From contig DF239729.1 in assembly GCA_000507305.1 (NCBI GenBank), forward strand, positions 62,001-126,000: DNA of 64,000 bases. The letters run 5' to 3'. Under the pieces are notes generated by a model. That model saw only the letters and a program-made list of their open reading frames with translations, ran no database searches and was not told where the DNA came from. Positions 11,325 through 23,434 of this stretch are shown here, piece after piece. Every line of letters starts with the position of its first letter. The stretch's first letter is position 1. This DNA is from Breviolum minutum Mf 1.05b.01 (Eukaryota; Sar; Dinophyceae; Suessiales; Symbiodiniaceae). A program made the position numbers and the translations under genes.

Positions 11325-14300
11325 AGATTCAGCATGGTTCATTCATGGAAAAACCTACTAGAAACCATCTCTGCTATTTTCTGCGGGGCTCAAGACAGCT
11401 GGTTTGAAGTCCCCTCCTGGACAACGGGCCTGTGGTCTCGGTTCCATTTTCCAATGCTTTCTGCTGATCTATCAGTTTTCGATACGATACTCCCCACGCT
11501 GAACTTCCGCTTTCAAGCCGTCATCCTTTTTTGTGTGCAAGCAAGTCCGCTTTTGCTCACCCCGATCGTTGTACTTAACGTAGATCGGTTGAAGAAGTAC
11601 TGCAGAAGAGCGTCTCCGAAAGTGGCAGCGCCGGAGAATGTTTCGAAGGAAGTCAAGCGCAAGGCCGGCTTGGTTCTGCACCTTAAATTTGCGCAGTTTC
11701 TTGCATTTCAGTGAATATGGATAGCATGGATTAAGTGGTGGTTTCCAGTGTTTTTCACTGATTTTTGGCCCTTCTGTGGGGAAGGTTTCCATTTTGACAA
11801 TCATTTTTTGTACGAATGTTACATGACCCGCAAACATCAAAAAAAAACATCCACAAAGTCGGTTTTCATCGGCAGGTGCATGCATTGTTGGAGGTGAAGA
11901 AATTGAGCACGTGTAGGACATTGATTGACTATGCCGCATTTCTATCTTGCCTCTTTGTGGTGTTTCTTTGGATCAAAGCCACAAGTGTTGGGATCGCTTC
12001 AGTTCCAGCGTTTGATCTTTGCCTCCTTCCAGTTACTTTGGTGTGGTTGGTCTACGCAGCCGTATTCCAGGGCGACCTGTTGCCTCACACAGGACGGACA
12101 GTCACTCGGCGAAAGGCCATCAAATTTTGTTTTGTTGGTTGCACGGTTGCACCTGGTGACCTGTTGACTCTCAAACCAGGTGACCTGCGTGGCGCTTTCC
12201 TACAACGTGTTGCTGGTCTACAACCAAGTTCTGATCCTTCTCTTGAACGTCACCGACCGTGACTCACTTCTCCTTGTTTGTCGCCTTTTTGCAGGCTTCA
12301 TCTATTGCGATCACTGGAAAGCAGCAGCGACCCAGGTAATTTGGATCATGCTGAAATCGACAACACCTCCACATGTCAGCGACCCTCAGCACGATGAGAT
12401 TCATGAATTTTGGGATGTCTTCCTTTGGGAAGTTTTCAGACAATTCGTTTTCATTGCCCCAATGTGGCTTTTGTGGTTCGCAGTGGAGTACTTTGTGAAG
12501 CAATTTTCTGAACTCATGGTCCAAAAGGCTGACATGAACGCCTCCCTTAATGCTGCTCGGTCGGTTCTGGCAAGCCAATGTGATGCAGAAGCCTATCTTG
12601 GATCAGACCTTCGATTCCAGAATCCATCTCCCAAGATGGCACATTTCTTCGGTATGAAGAATCAGGACGGCAAGTCTTAACATAGTAGTTGTAGTTACTT
12701 ACTATTTTGAGAGCAGGTGCAGATGAGTGTCCATGTTGGGAATTTTGAGGCTTCTTTAGACCCCTTTCTCCTTTTTGTTACGGTGTCCTTGCCTCTAAGT
12801 AGGGCTCTTTGCCCAAAAGGTTCTTTATCTTTGCCCAACCTTGTGTCAGTTGTGTTTCCTTTTGTGTAGTTGTTTATTTCGGTAGAGGCTGTGTTCCTCC
12901 CATTTTTGGGCTCTTATGATGAACTACCCCGCAGAAAATCTGAGTTGGTCGTGTGTTTTCAAGCATATAGATACATTTAGAATGCATTTACATTATATCA
13001 ATTATCTGATATGATATAGATATACCGGCATATTCCATGGGAGATTTTCCGCAACATCGCAACCAGAGGATCTGGAGAAGAAGGCACTAATGGATCTTTT
13101 GAATGATGCTGATTCCGAGCGTTTCAAAAAATTGGTGCAAAGCTCGGTGAAGCAAATGCAACTCCAAAGGAGTGGAGGATCGCATCAGAGCCTCAATGGT
13201 GAAGTCATTGATCGTTGATCGTATGTTTTTTTTACGACGGAAGGATGATATTTTTTACCCAACAAAAAAAGGGGATGTACAAGTTGGGACGATAGCAATA
13301 AAGTAGCATTCGCCATCCACAAGCCATTTGTACCGGGTTTTTTGATGACGTCAATTTCGATGTCAAGGATGTCTTTTTGGATTTTTTGGTAACCAACCTT
13401 GCTTCTTGGTTCAACGATACAAGTGAACGAGCTGACTTTGAAGACCAGAGATTTGTGATGCCTTCATTCTGAGGACTGCAGCCTCCTTGACATTAACTTT
13501 CAAACATGCTTCAGGGCGAGGGATTGAGACACAGATCTACCTTGGCTCTGTCCCTGGATCCTTAGGCAAGGGAGCAATCTGAGCGAACGGCGTGAAATAC
13601 AATGTATTTCAATGTATTTTATGCATGAAAGTAGTGTCTTAGTTTATTAATCATTTGCAAAGTCCGGCAGAAATGCACATATCTTTTCCTCTTCGCATGG
13701 GAGTCATGTACATGAACACATATGTCTGGCTTCGCACGTACCCTCTCTCTATCTCTCCCTTTCTATTCAGAAGGAACCCTCAAAGATTGATTCATGTGCA
13801 TCGTCTTCATCCCTAATTGTGTCAAAAAACGAGCTCACAAGTCCTTTATGAGATGGGGAGCATCGGGGATGGTTATTTGTCGCTGGAATTCCCAATAAAA
13901 CTTCTACCAGTGGCTTGATGACCGTCCGTTCGATCTGCAACGTAAGTAGTATGGCCTCCATTTTTGGTGGTGGGGTTGCTATACAAAAAACAACATCCCG
14001 AAAGTTCAATCTTTGACACGAAATGGCCACATCACAGCATTGCATCGAATAGAATTTTGGGATGTAACATCACTGGCCTCCAGGTAAAACCTGGAACTTG
14101 CACCAAAAGAAGTAAGCCCGTAAGCAACTCTTTTTCACGTCGTGCAGGATCAATCCAAAGTTGGGGCAGTGTTGGATCTGTATACGGTACATATACTGTC
14201 ATAGATATGAAATACATATGATTGATCATATCTACCACAAGACGATAAGACAATTTTCATGATTTTGTTCACCGACTCTCGTGGCTGTCACTGGTACTTG

Positions 14301-16498
14301 CTGGCCATCTCATGCCTCAGAGCTTGAGTGCACCTTTATTTAGGGGGGTTTGCTCCACCTTAAAGACATCAGCGTATGAAATTATCCTGATTAAAGTAAT
14401 ATAGTGTATCTGTATGATGTATGTGTGCTGTGTGTATATATATATATACACAATAATATATAATACATGTATATATAGCCCATATATATCAAATGTTTCG
14501 CAAAACAGCACAGTGACACCACATTTTGGGCAAGAAGGCACTCCACTTTGCAGGTTACCGGGACAAACCTTGCCGAAAGATTTTCATGAAAATGGCATAC
14601 CACTTGATTCAAAGTGGCACAGGATTTTGTTTTTGAAGCAATCGCATGCAATTGCCATTTTTTAGTTTTTGAGTCCAAGATTGCGAATTCCTAATTGCTT
14701 CCAAATTAGATCTGAAGTTTGTCCTTTGTAAAAGCAGTAAATCCAACGGGTCATTCACCGTGCGGAAAACGTCTATGGTGACTCACTATTCTGACTTTTT
14801 TGAGACTGCTGTATTGGTGCAAATGTCAGTCAGAAGAAGTTTTAGTACTTTTATTCTTGCATGCGATGCTAGTGAATAGCGTGGGACATTATCTAAAGGA
14901 AATCGTGTGACGTGCCAACGTGGCAGCACAGTCAACCAAATCATTGTGGATGATATTCCATCAATCTTCGAAATCGGCCTCGTCCTCGTGTTTTTGATGT
15001 GTGAGTGAGAACGTAGAATGTGCGGAGGGTATGGACCCTGCATTATAAGTGGAGGAAATGTGTCGCACATCACGATGGGTGGAACACAAGCAGAATGATT
15101 GCATGGTGGGTGCACACGTGTACACAAGTGTGATGTGTAGATGTACAATGTAGGATGGTGGTGCCGAGAATGTCAGGTGCATGTAGCCGCAATATAAGGG
15201 TCCGTATCAAGCCAGGTGTGGGACACATTTGCTGTACGGCTCCATGCCAGGATGTGTAACCGATGTACAAACACACAGCGAGGGATTAGCAGCAGCATCT
15301 GATCATAGTACGCAAACCTAATATGCATGCATTATATTATATATATGATATATATTATATTACATTGTATACAGTGCAGTTTTTTTATACATGCAACCCC
15401 ATCAATTGCTGCTCTTTGGTGAACTTTGCTTCTTTCTTTCAAAAAACAGGTGATGAAGAGCCATGCCATATCATTGCCTTCAACGAAGTACGTGATTCAT
15501 GCCTTGATGTGGCACCTGAAGTGCAGGCAGTCGAGGCTGAGGTTGGATGGGTTGGATGGGTAGGATGGGTTGGATGAGTTGGATGTTGAGCAGTTTGACC
15601 TGCCCTGCAGGTCAACTCTGAACCTCCCAAGATCGAGAAGTCGGAAATTTTGATAGAAAGCACACAAGAGCCATCTGACATCAAAGAGGGAATGCCGCCT
15701 TTGAATGCAAACAACCTTGCATTTCACGCCTGGAGTCATTCCAAGAGCTCTTCACAGCCAGTCAGCAGCATTGAGACGGTGTCAGTAGTTTTTGAGCCTT
15801 GCACATTGGAAGTGAAGGACAGGGTTTCAGATGTTTCACGTGTTTGATCTTAGTTTTCAAGAATTTGCTCACTTGAACTTTGCTGCTTCAGTCCCCATGT
15901 ACGACTGGTTGAAATGGTGCAAGCTAGGAGATCTCTATGAAGCTACCAACATCAAGTACCTCAAAACACCGGCGTAAGACTGCACTCAGCCTTCGTGAGT
16001 GTATTCTCCCTGCGGCATGGGATGAACTTCAAACTTGGTTGGATGCCAAGAGTTCCAAGGATGTTGATACCGGTCCACCAATCATACCTTTCACTTTTCC
16101 CAAGTTCATCCGATCTGTCTTGGCAGCAAGGAACCCTCAAGTCTCCAAGATCTCAAGTAAGTCCGGTGGAAATGACAAATTCATCCTCACTTTGAGTGAT
16201 ATACGACTCCGTCGTCTTCAAGTGCCAGGGTCTATGGCGGCTCCAACAATGGGTCGTGGGACAGCTTCCCAGGTCAGCCGTTGCTCTCTTGACGACCTCT
16301 AGCACTTTTCAGTCTCCTGTCCGACCGGTCAGCCGTTTCGAAAATCTCCGTTTCACAGAAAAAGTTCGTTCTTTTCGCTCTGTGATGCGATATTCCCAGA
16401 TACTTCATGGTCTTGAGATCCGTGGACATATTATCTGGAGGCCCTCGCGTCATCGCAAACCAAAAAAGATGCCTGCGATGCGCTTCTCATTGACCTAA
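11325..16498 (+). CDS. Membrane protein with PAS-like sensor domain, 11 exons
   Basis: Phase-consistent exon model: 11325(start uncertain)-11710, 11908-12145, 12180-12651, 13067-13198, 13324-13422, 15450-15541, 15611-15839, 15892-15955, 15990-16156, 16229-16272, 16313-16498 (stop). The first three exons give at least five hydrophobic segments, for example 'AAFLSCLFVVFLWI', 'LLPVTLVWLVYAAVF' and 'VLLVYNQVLILLLNV'. After the last membrane segment comes a region like the PAS-type domain common in uncharacterised dinoflagellate membrane proteins: 'SDLRFQNPSPKMAHFF', then 'EDLEKKALMDLLNDADSERF', then 'EEPCHIIAFNEV' (compare '..HLIGI.E' in relatives). The C-terminus is basic and disordered. PAS folds sense ligands or redox state and transmit a signal; this role is inferred. 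Introns of 34, 34 and 40 nt are unusually short. The true start may lie in an earlier exon. Confidence 0.6.
15541..15590 (+). repeat. Minisatellite inside a 69-nt intron
   Basis: About five copies of a 9-10 base unit, GGTTGGATG(G), fill most of the intron 15542-15610 of the PAS-like gene. They lie between the donor GTTGGATGG, itself part of the first unit, and the acceptor CCCTGCAG. Confidence 0.85.
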
Positions 16499-16540
16499 AA
16501 TGTTTTTTTCTTCCCTTTTAAACATCCTTTTCAATAGCAT

Positions 16541-18440
16541 GCTCTTGATTTCTTCTAAGCTTAAGCTGCAACGAGTATCAGACACACCGGCGCACCGACA
16601 CTGAGTTCCTGGAGGATGTGCCCAAGGAGCCGAAGGTAAGAGGGGGCTTGCGAGTGAAAGTCTGTGAAAAATGAGAGATTCAAAAGGATGAAATGAGGGT
16701 TTTGTCAGAAGTTTTACAAAAAACTCATTTTGAGTCTTTTGTGCTTCATGATTCATTATGACAATTTCTAAAGACCATTCAGAGTGCCTTTTGCAAGGTC
16801 TGGCGAGAAAAGATGCATGTTCAGCCTGGAGAGTCAACCTGACATGTGGGAAGAGCATGGATGGTTTTTATGCCGAAATGAACTTTTTAAGTTGATGCAA
16901 AACTTACTGTTTGGGGATTAGAGATTGGATTTGATCTGTACATCGCAGAAAAGAATAATTCCGGGCCTCAACGTGCAGCAACAACAGCAACATGAGACGT
17001 AGATTCCTAGATCAAAGCAAGCACTATATCGAAAGGACATGTAATATTTCAATGATACTATGTTTGACAAAAACAAATGATTCAATTAGATTGGATTACA
17101 TGTTATATATAATATATGATATACCCACACATTTCTTGGACGACGGAAAAGATCGATTGATCCCTTTGAATCGTACGATTGCCAGGATCCATGACCTTCG
17201 CGTTCAAGAATCCGGGATCCTTCCAGCATCACTGGGGGAACACTGGGGAGTCTTGAAGGCTTCCCGGGTGCTTGCGACCAATCCCGTCGGAGATGGCAAG
17301 TCGTCTTGCGACCAACTGTCTCTTTTCCAGACTTCATCAGACTTGCAACTTCCAGGCTCTGAAGACGACTGTGCTTCTGACTGGTGGATTGTGCTCGAAA
17401 CTTTTCGGCATTGGCTTGATGGGCTACTTGGCATTTCAGTCCATGCAGGCGGGGCCATCCCAAGTCCCAAGTCCCTGAGAAGATTGGCTTTTGGGAGCTC
17501 TGGGAGCCATTTCGGGCAAGTTCTTGGGAAAAAGACCTTCTCTAAGTTGAAATTAGGATTTATAGATATTGAACTGAAGTAACTGCAATGACCCGCATTT
17601 TTTTAGATTGGCTTGGAACTTAGGAACTTGCAGTCCATCATTGTGGGACATGTTTGGTCAAAGATCTTGATGTAAGGGACATCCATCCCCATCATCTCCA
17701 TCTGTTTTTTCCGGACGCAAGAGTCAGGCGAATGTTTCCAGAAGCCGGCAAGAGCAGGCACAAGGTGCCTGAGAAAAATGGATCACTATCAGTGACCATG
17801 TCTGGTCGAAATAGATCACCTATTTTGATGGAAGCAGCAGTGAGATACACCCCACCACGCTTCAACGGCCACGACAGGTCAGTATGTTTACAATTCCTAT
17901 GGTCGAAGACAGGACCTTTTCGGAGAGTTTGACACATATTTTTCGTTTGGTTAGAGGCTGTGAAACCACCAGTTAGCTTGGACATGCTTGTGGAAGTCTT
18001 GTTTGTGATCTCTCTGCAGCTTCGTTTCTTAACTCACATGAAGCTACTTTGTGCTTGCCCTATGCTAACACAGGTCCGGGCTTGCCAGGAGCATCTACGC
18101 CAACAGATTGTGTGTTGTCATAACCTCTTAAACAACATGCTTTTTTCAACTTGGAGTTATGCTTTTACCACCCCAGTGACTACACAATTTCAAATGAGAA
18201 AAGATGTTAAAATTTTCACCAAGGGAGTCCAAGATGAACAAATCAGCCAATCATTCTAGTGACAAAAAACTTATAGTAAGTAGCTCGAAGCGGTCGCGGT
18301 GGATGGCAAAATGGTTGGCACCTTGGGAAGTGGTTCCAATTTCAAATGTTTTTGAACAGATGCATCGTCTGATCTCATTTGATTTCATGAACTGTGGAAG
18401 AGGTTTGGGAAGTGGCATCTTTAGTGTCGCTGATTGACAT
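16541..18440 (+). CDS. Candidate exons, possible transporter fragment
   Basis: Coding-like segments with splice-like borders follow the PAS-like gene. At about 16560-16635 'TDTEFLEDVPKEPK' precedes a GTAAGA donor. At 17356-17448 a 31-codon exon between CCAG and a GC donor encodes 'ALKTTVLLTGGLC' and 'KLFGIGLMGYLAFQ'. This helical pattern resembles the C-terminal helices of nucleotide-sugar or triose-phosphate translocators, but the pairing loop between them is short and no other part of such a transporter was found. Further weak segments lie at about 17609-17671 and 18290-18440. I cannot assemble one gene from these. Confidence 0.25.
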
Positions 18441-18547
18441 TTGAATACATCATTGTTCATACGTGATCATACATATCATATATATATATATATATATATG
18501 TACAAGATACAGCTAATAGTTAATAGTTGAGATTGTCAAATTTATTT

Positions 18548-19640
18548 CCACAGATACAAACCAACCTTTGCTGCTGTGTTGAGAGCTCAAGGTTTGCAGA
18601 AAATACACTGTACCGACTGTACCTGTCCGGTGGAGTGGGGCACTTGATTCCAGGAAAGCCATCCACACTTCAAAAACTTGCCAAAAAAAACACTTTGAGG
18701 TGCTACACTTCTGGCTTTTCTGGCAGGATGCTTTGAGAGCATCCTTTCTTTTCAGCTTTTTTCCGAAAAGATGAACCATTCAAATTCAACAAAAAGTCGA
18801 GGCATACGGCCAGGCGAGAGAGAATTCGACGGTTGGTCCATCCGTGAATCCTCCCCCGGTTTCTTGAGCGCACAGCTTGAAGATATTCGAAGAAGTATAG
18901 GTGTGGTGTTTCACCACACTGTTAACTGGATATCTATGAAATATTATGAAATGACATCATGTAGCATATCGTTTATCCATATACAATACAATACATTGAT
19001 TTCCAAATGTCATCCATCAAAACACTTGCATCCTCGAACATGATCGCCAGATTGCCCAGTTTTATGCCACTTTGACAGTTTCATCTATGCCGGTTACAGT
19101 GACGACTGCTAAGGTCATAGGTGTACCTGAATACACCGAGTCCTGGATAGACGGAAACGTTTACCTGCACAGATCTGATGTGGATGCCGCGATCGCAAAC
19201 TATTCCAAAGCCAGAAGACGTTTGCAGGCTGAGCGGGTCCGGGGGGTTTGCACTGGATGCCTCACTGTCGTCGAGTGAAGACGTCAAGATATGTGATTCC
19301 AAGACTGATTCAGAATGGGAATATGGATGGAATATGGTATATTTATGTAATTTATGTGTATTTCTTCAATCGATCCCAAAACAAGTGGTTTTGTTTGGAT
19401 TCAACGACGCATTCGAATCCGACAGGACGAGCCTCTGCCGTTGTATCCCCACTTGGTAGTGCTGGCCTCAGATCGCCTTCCAAAAGCGCATCACTGCAGA
19501 CTGCATCACACAAGAAATGCAACTTTGCTCAGGACAGGATTCCGCCACCTCCAATCAAATATGTTCCTGGAAGCGGAGCTGTCATTGCAAGAGTTTATAT
19601 TATGTACGAGGCACTCGGGTTGCACTTGGGTTGCGTTGGG
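18548..19640 (+). CDS. Candidate exons of an unrecognised gene
   Basis: Several open, non-repetitive segments look coding: about 18550-18700 ('RFAENTLYRLYLSGGVGHLI'), 18771-18896 ('RPGEREFDGWSIRESSPGFL'), 19050-19200 ('TAKVIGVPEYTESWIDGNVY'), about 19199-19330 (Ser/Asp-rich, '..DASLSSSEDVKICDSKTD') and about 19400-19620 ('NFAQDRIPPPPIKYVPGSGA'). They have AG and GT borders, but phases do not join unambiguously. I do not recognise the family. Confidence 0.3.
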
Positions 19641-20135
19641 GTTGCAATGTACTCAAGGCTTGCGGTGGGATGGGTTGGATGTGTGTGGGTTGCAGCTGTA
19701 GGTGAAGACCAATGATTGGCACTTCATGAAGAAGCGGCTGAGCAGCAGACTCGCTACTTACTTGGAACTTCTGCCATGTCAAGAGGGGTTTTGCATTGAA
19801 AAGGCACAAAACAGTGTACCGCTTCAAATTGCCAGGGAGTGTCGCCTTTGTACGTGGATTTGGAGCGAGTAGTGCCCATCGTCGTGGGAGAAAGTTGTAC
19901 CACAGGGGTATCTTGGCACTGAGTCCAGCATCAGGGAGAATCCGGCTTCATGCAAACTAAGAGATGAAAAAGTGATTTTCAAGTGTTGGAAATGTTGCAA
20001 ATCATGTCCCCTTTTCTTGCATTTAGCATTCTCGAACCACATCATTGATAAACCTTTGAACATGTGGTATTGATATATGTTTGTATTCAATAGGTGGAGG
20101 TTTCCAATACATTATTCATCTAGCTGACGACATCC

Positions 20136-21240
20136 ATGTCGTCATCTCTTTGCAACTCTAAGGTCCTCGTTTGCAAAGATCTTCAGCGGAATGTTTGGCT
20201 TCGTGCCCCTGGTCTGGGTGGTGCCTCCCTCGATGGGTCTGGCACCAAGGGAACCACTATCAATGATGTGCAAATTTGCTGCGTGGACACTTCCAGCAAA
20301 TCTGCCAGGGATCTGCATCATACGGAGCCACAGTGGCTTTGCTGCATCCGTATGAGACGCATGTTCTTTTGTGAACTCAATGCATGTCAATTTGTTTTGA
20401 AAATGATTTGGCTTCGTGGCTGAATTCACTTCACAGTCATCAACATTCTTGTCAAGCTTGGCATGCTATGAAACAGAAGAGTTGATTGAAATTAATTGAA
20501 TAAAACCACAAGCATTGGGATGCTGGAATGTTACTGCATGTGGCGAAAAACTGCGACGAAACACCAGGAATTGCCTCCCTTTTGATGCCAGCAAGTCTGG
20601 ATCTGATAACTGGGATAGTGTACAAGGTGCCATGTGCCCCCACGACAACCTGGCATTCTGGTCTAGCGTTGGATCAAGCAGATGGAAAATTGCAATCCTT
20701 CCATTGAAAAAACCATGAAACATCCACCATTGAAGCTCTTCAGTTCAAAGATAATGCTAGATAATTTCAAGTTGGAGATTTGATATTATGTGATACTGTG
20801 TGATCATGTGAAGTCCAAAGGCTCCCAATTCCCAACTGAGTGTTTTTTGGGACTTTCTTCGAATGCACCGACTGCGCCAGCCTTGGTGGGCTCTGCCTTT
20901 AACCCACGAAGAACCGGCATTTTTTGAGATTCGTCGACTTGAGCTGCTGGACTTTTTGACCCGACGCTCCATCATCGATCGCCAGAATGGAGAGATGATG
21001 CAGATCTGTTGGAAAAGGTTTGGGAGGACACGTTGCCATGTTGCGACTTCACAAGATGCGGCAGGTGAGATTTTTTTTTTTTGCATATTTTTTTTGTGGC
21101 AGAGTGTCAATGGCAAACAATCTGGCCGTGAAGGACAGCTTCTGTGTATCACAGCTGAACACCTCCTTGATGTATTTCCCCACTCCAATCAACAACACCT
21201 ATGTGGGGCACCTACATGGGTACTTGGGGCAGTGCGCGAA
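20136..21240 (+). CDS. Candidate exons, product unknown
   Basis: Open segments at about 20136-20420, 20512-20718, 20863-21065 and 21103-21230 carry few stops and end at splice-like sites; the last pair flanks a short intron with poly-T ending TGGCAG. More than one frame is open in each, including one on the opposite strand at 20142-20429, so neither strand nor frame is certain. Confidence 0.2.
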
Positions 21241-22115
21241 AATGTGCACACAGTCACACAGTACATGGAAGTATACAGTATACTTAGTATACATTGTAGA
21301 TGAAGAATATGAAGAGTATGCTTGTCTCACTCTGTAGGTCCTTGCCTCTAATTCACTCTTGTGCTCTTGTTGTGGCTGTCCCATTTTTCTGGCACCTTTG
21401 GTCTCTGACCAACCCAGATCACTGGTTGGCGATACGACAGCAGACGGCTTGATGTGGGCAATATTCAGGTGGCTGGCAACCAGGCAGGAAGCTAGTGAAG
21501 AGGTCTTGTGTTTTGGACATGTGAGACCGAACGCCATGAATGCAAGCATGAAATATATACAATGGGACAATGGGACGATATCAGATTTCAGATCAATTTG
21601 TTTTACGTTCTTGTTCCTGCATGCTCCGGGATGTGCAAACATGGAGCAGATCAACAGATCTCTTTTGCAATTGGTTCAAGTCCAGTTCTCGTGTTTAGGC
21701 GGCAGGCGTTCCACTAGAGCTACATGTTGTCGGGGCGGCACACTCAGCGCCAACACCTCCAAAAAAAGAGACACAGCATGACGTTCCAAAAGATGAAGTG
21801 CCCGGATGAGGTAATCCCCACCAAGTTGGCAAGGTACTTGAATACAAAGTTTATCCTGAATGGAGCCTTAGCTTGCCAGTTTTTGAATCAGCAAACAGCT
21901 CTTTGGATGAAAATCTTCGTTATTTCGTTGTTCTTGTTATTCCTTTTTTCATTTTTTTCCTGAACCCACTATTTCGCACATGTATTGAAATAAAAGGGTG
22001 GCAAGCATACATTGGGAGGGTGTTTTCGTATCTTCCAAAGCTTCCGAATCCGAGGAAGTATCCCACTACCTCTCTACCAGCCAGAGGTGGTTGACACCAC
22101 AGCGTCTTTGTCTTA

Positions 22116-23227
22116 GTTGTCTTGCCATCGAATCGTTCAACGTTTTCTGTCGCACAGCTCAGGGTGTTTACCGACGAGTTGAATGTCAGCCTCGGAATCT
22201 TTGGAGTGCGCCAGCAGGTCAACGGTATCAACGTGGGGAACTCAGTTAGATGCTGTGAGATTTTTGTTTGGGTGGGAGATTGAATATTTCCAGATGTAAG
22301 AGTCATTGAGATCAAGGAGCGTTTGTGCTTAGCAGGTCACTGACTCTTACGAACCTTTGCATCAAAGTCGGTACCAGTCGAAGAGTTGAAAGAATTGGGG
22401 GAGTAGGGAAAAGCTGGTATGGATGGTATGGTATCACACAACACATCTCTGTATTCCGTAATAGGGTGTATCAACCCTAGGGGTCTTTAAAAGTCCCTGG
22501 ATCGCCTCACCAACTTCTCCCCATGCAGATGGGAATCTTGGACTATCTTCCGGTTTGCCTCGATCCTCCAGTGGAGGTGCTACTGGCGCCCCCGATTTTG
22601 ACCAAAGTCGTGCAGAAATAATCTCCGAATCCTTTAGAATTGCAATTCTGCCAGGCACGTGGATGCTTCAGGAGCGCTGAATTGGTTGTTTGATTTGTTT
22701 GCTTGACTCCAATGGGGAAGCGCGGGTATGACAGGCTTGATCACAAGATCTACGATGACAATGTTTGGAATGAGTGCCCCCATGGTGGACGTGAGGTTTC
22801 CATGGGTTGTTAAGCCCTTTCGCATGATGTTCACAGCTCTAAGTCTGGAGGGGCGGGGTAAGTGGCTGAGGTACAATTTCAAAAACATTATGATGTGGCA
22901 GAGAGATCTCATGCTTGAGGCCCTGAACATGTTGATGCAGCTTGAGACGTAATCCAGAGAATCTCTGAAAAACACACGCATTAATATAATGAATATGAAT
23001 AATGAATATCACATGACATTTCTCAAGGTCCATAGGCTTTACTGGTCATGATTTAGTTTCCCTGCACAATTTGATCAAATTTGATGCCTTTCCCAGGGCC
23101 TCAGCGAGTACAACTATCCTTTTGGAGATTGGAACGTTACTGAAGGACCGTGGCCTTCGTACGAGTGGCAGGGGCCTTAGCGACCTGTGGACGCTGTCGG
23201 ACCATGGAGTTGATTCCTTTGACAGAG
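22116..23227 (+). CDS. Candidate exons upstream of the kelch gene
   Basis: Three coding-like exons. About 22117-22245 encodes 'STFSVAQLRVFTDELNVSLG'. About 22529-22618 (after CATGCAG) encodes 'MGILDYLPVCLDPPVEVLLA'. 23057-23227 (after GATTTAG, before a GTATGG donor) encodes 'ILLEIGTLLKDRGLRTSGRG' and 'LSDLWTLSDHGVDSF'. They may be the 5' part of the kelch gene starting at 23.4 kb; the phase link to it was not closed, so another exon must lie between. No domain was recognised. Confidence 0.35.
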
Positions 23228-23434
23228 GTATGGCCTGAGAATGACACCGGAGGCCGACGTCTCGTCGTTGTCCAACTTCAGATGGTGTTGCAGTACATTG
23301 CAGTAACAAAACAATGTTTCATGTCCTATGTGACCATCACTGCAATAGAAAGTTATTTTAGAAGTCATCTGATCTGAATATATCTTAAGTAGTCCATTTC
23401 GCAATGGTATTTGATCCCTGCGGATCAATGTTAG

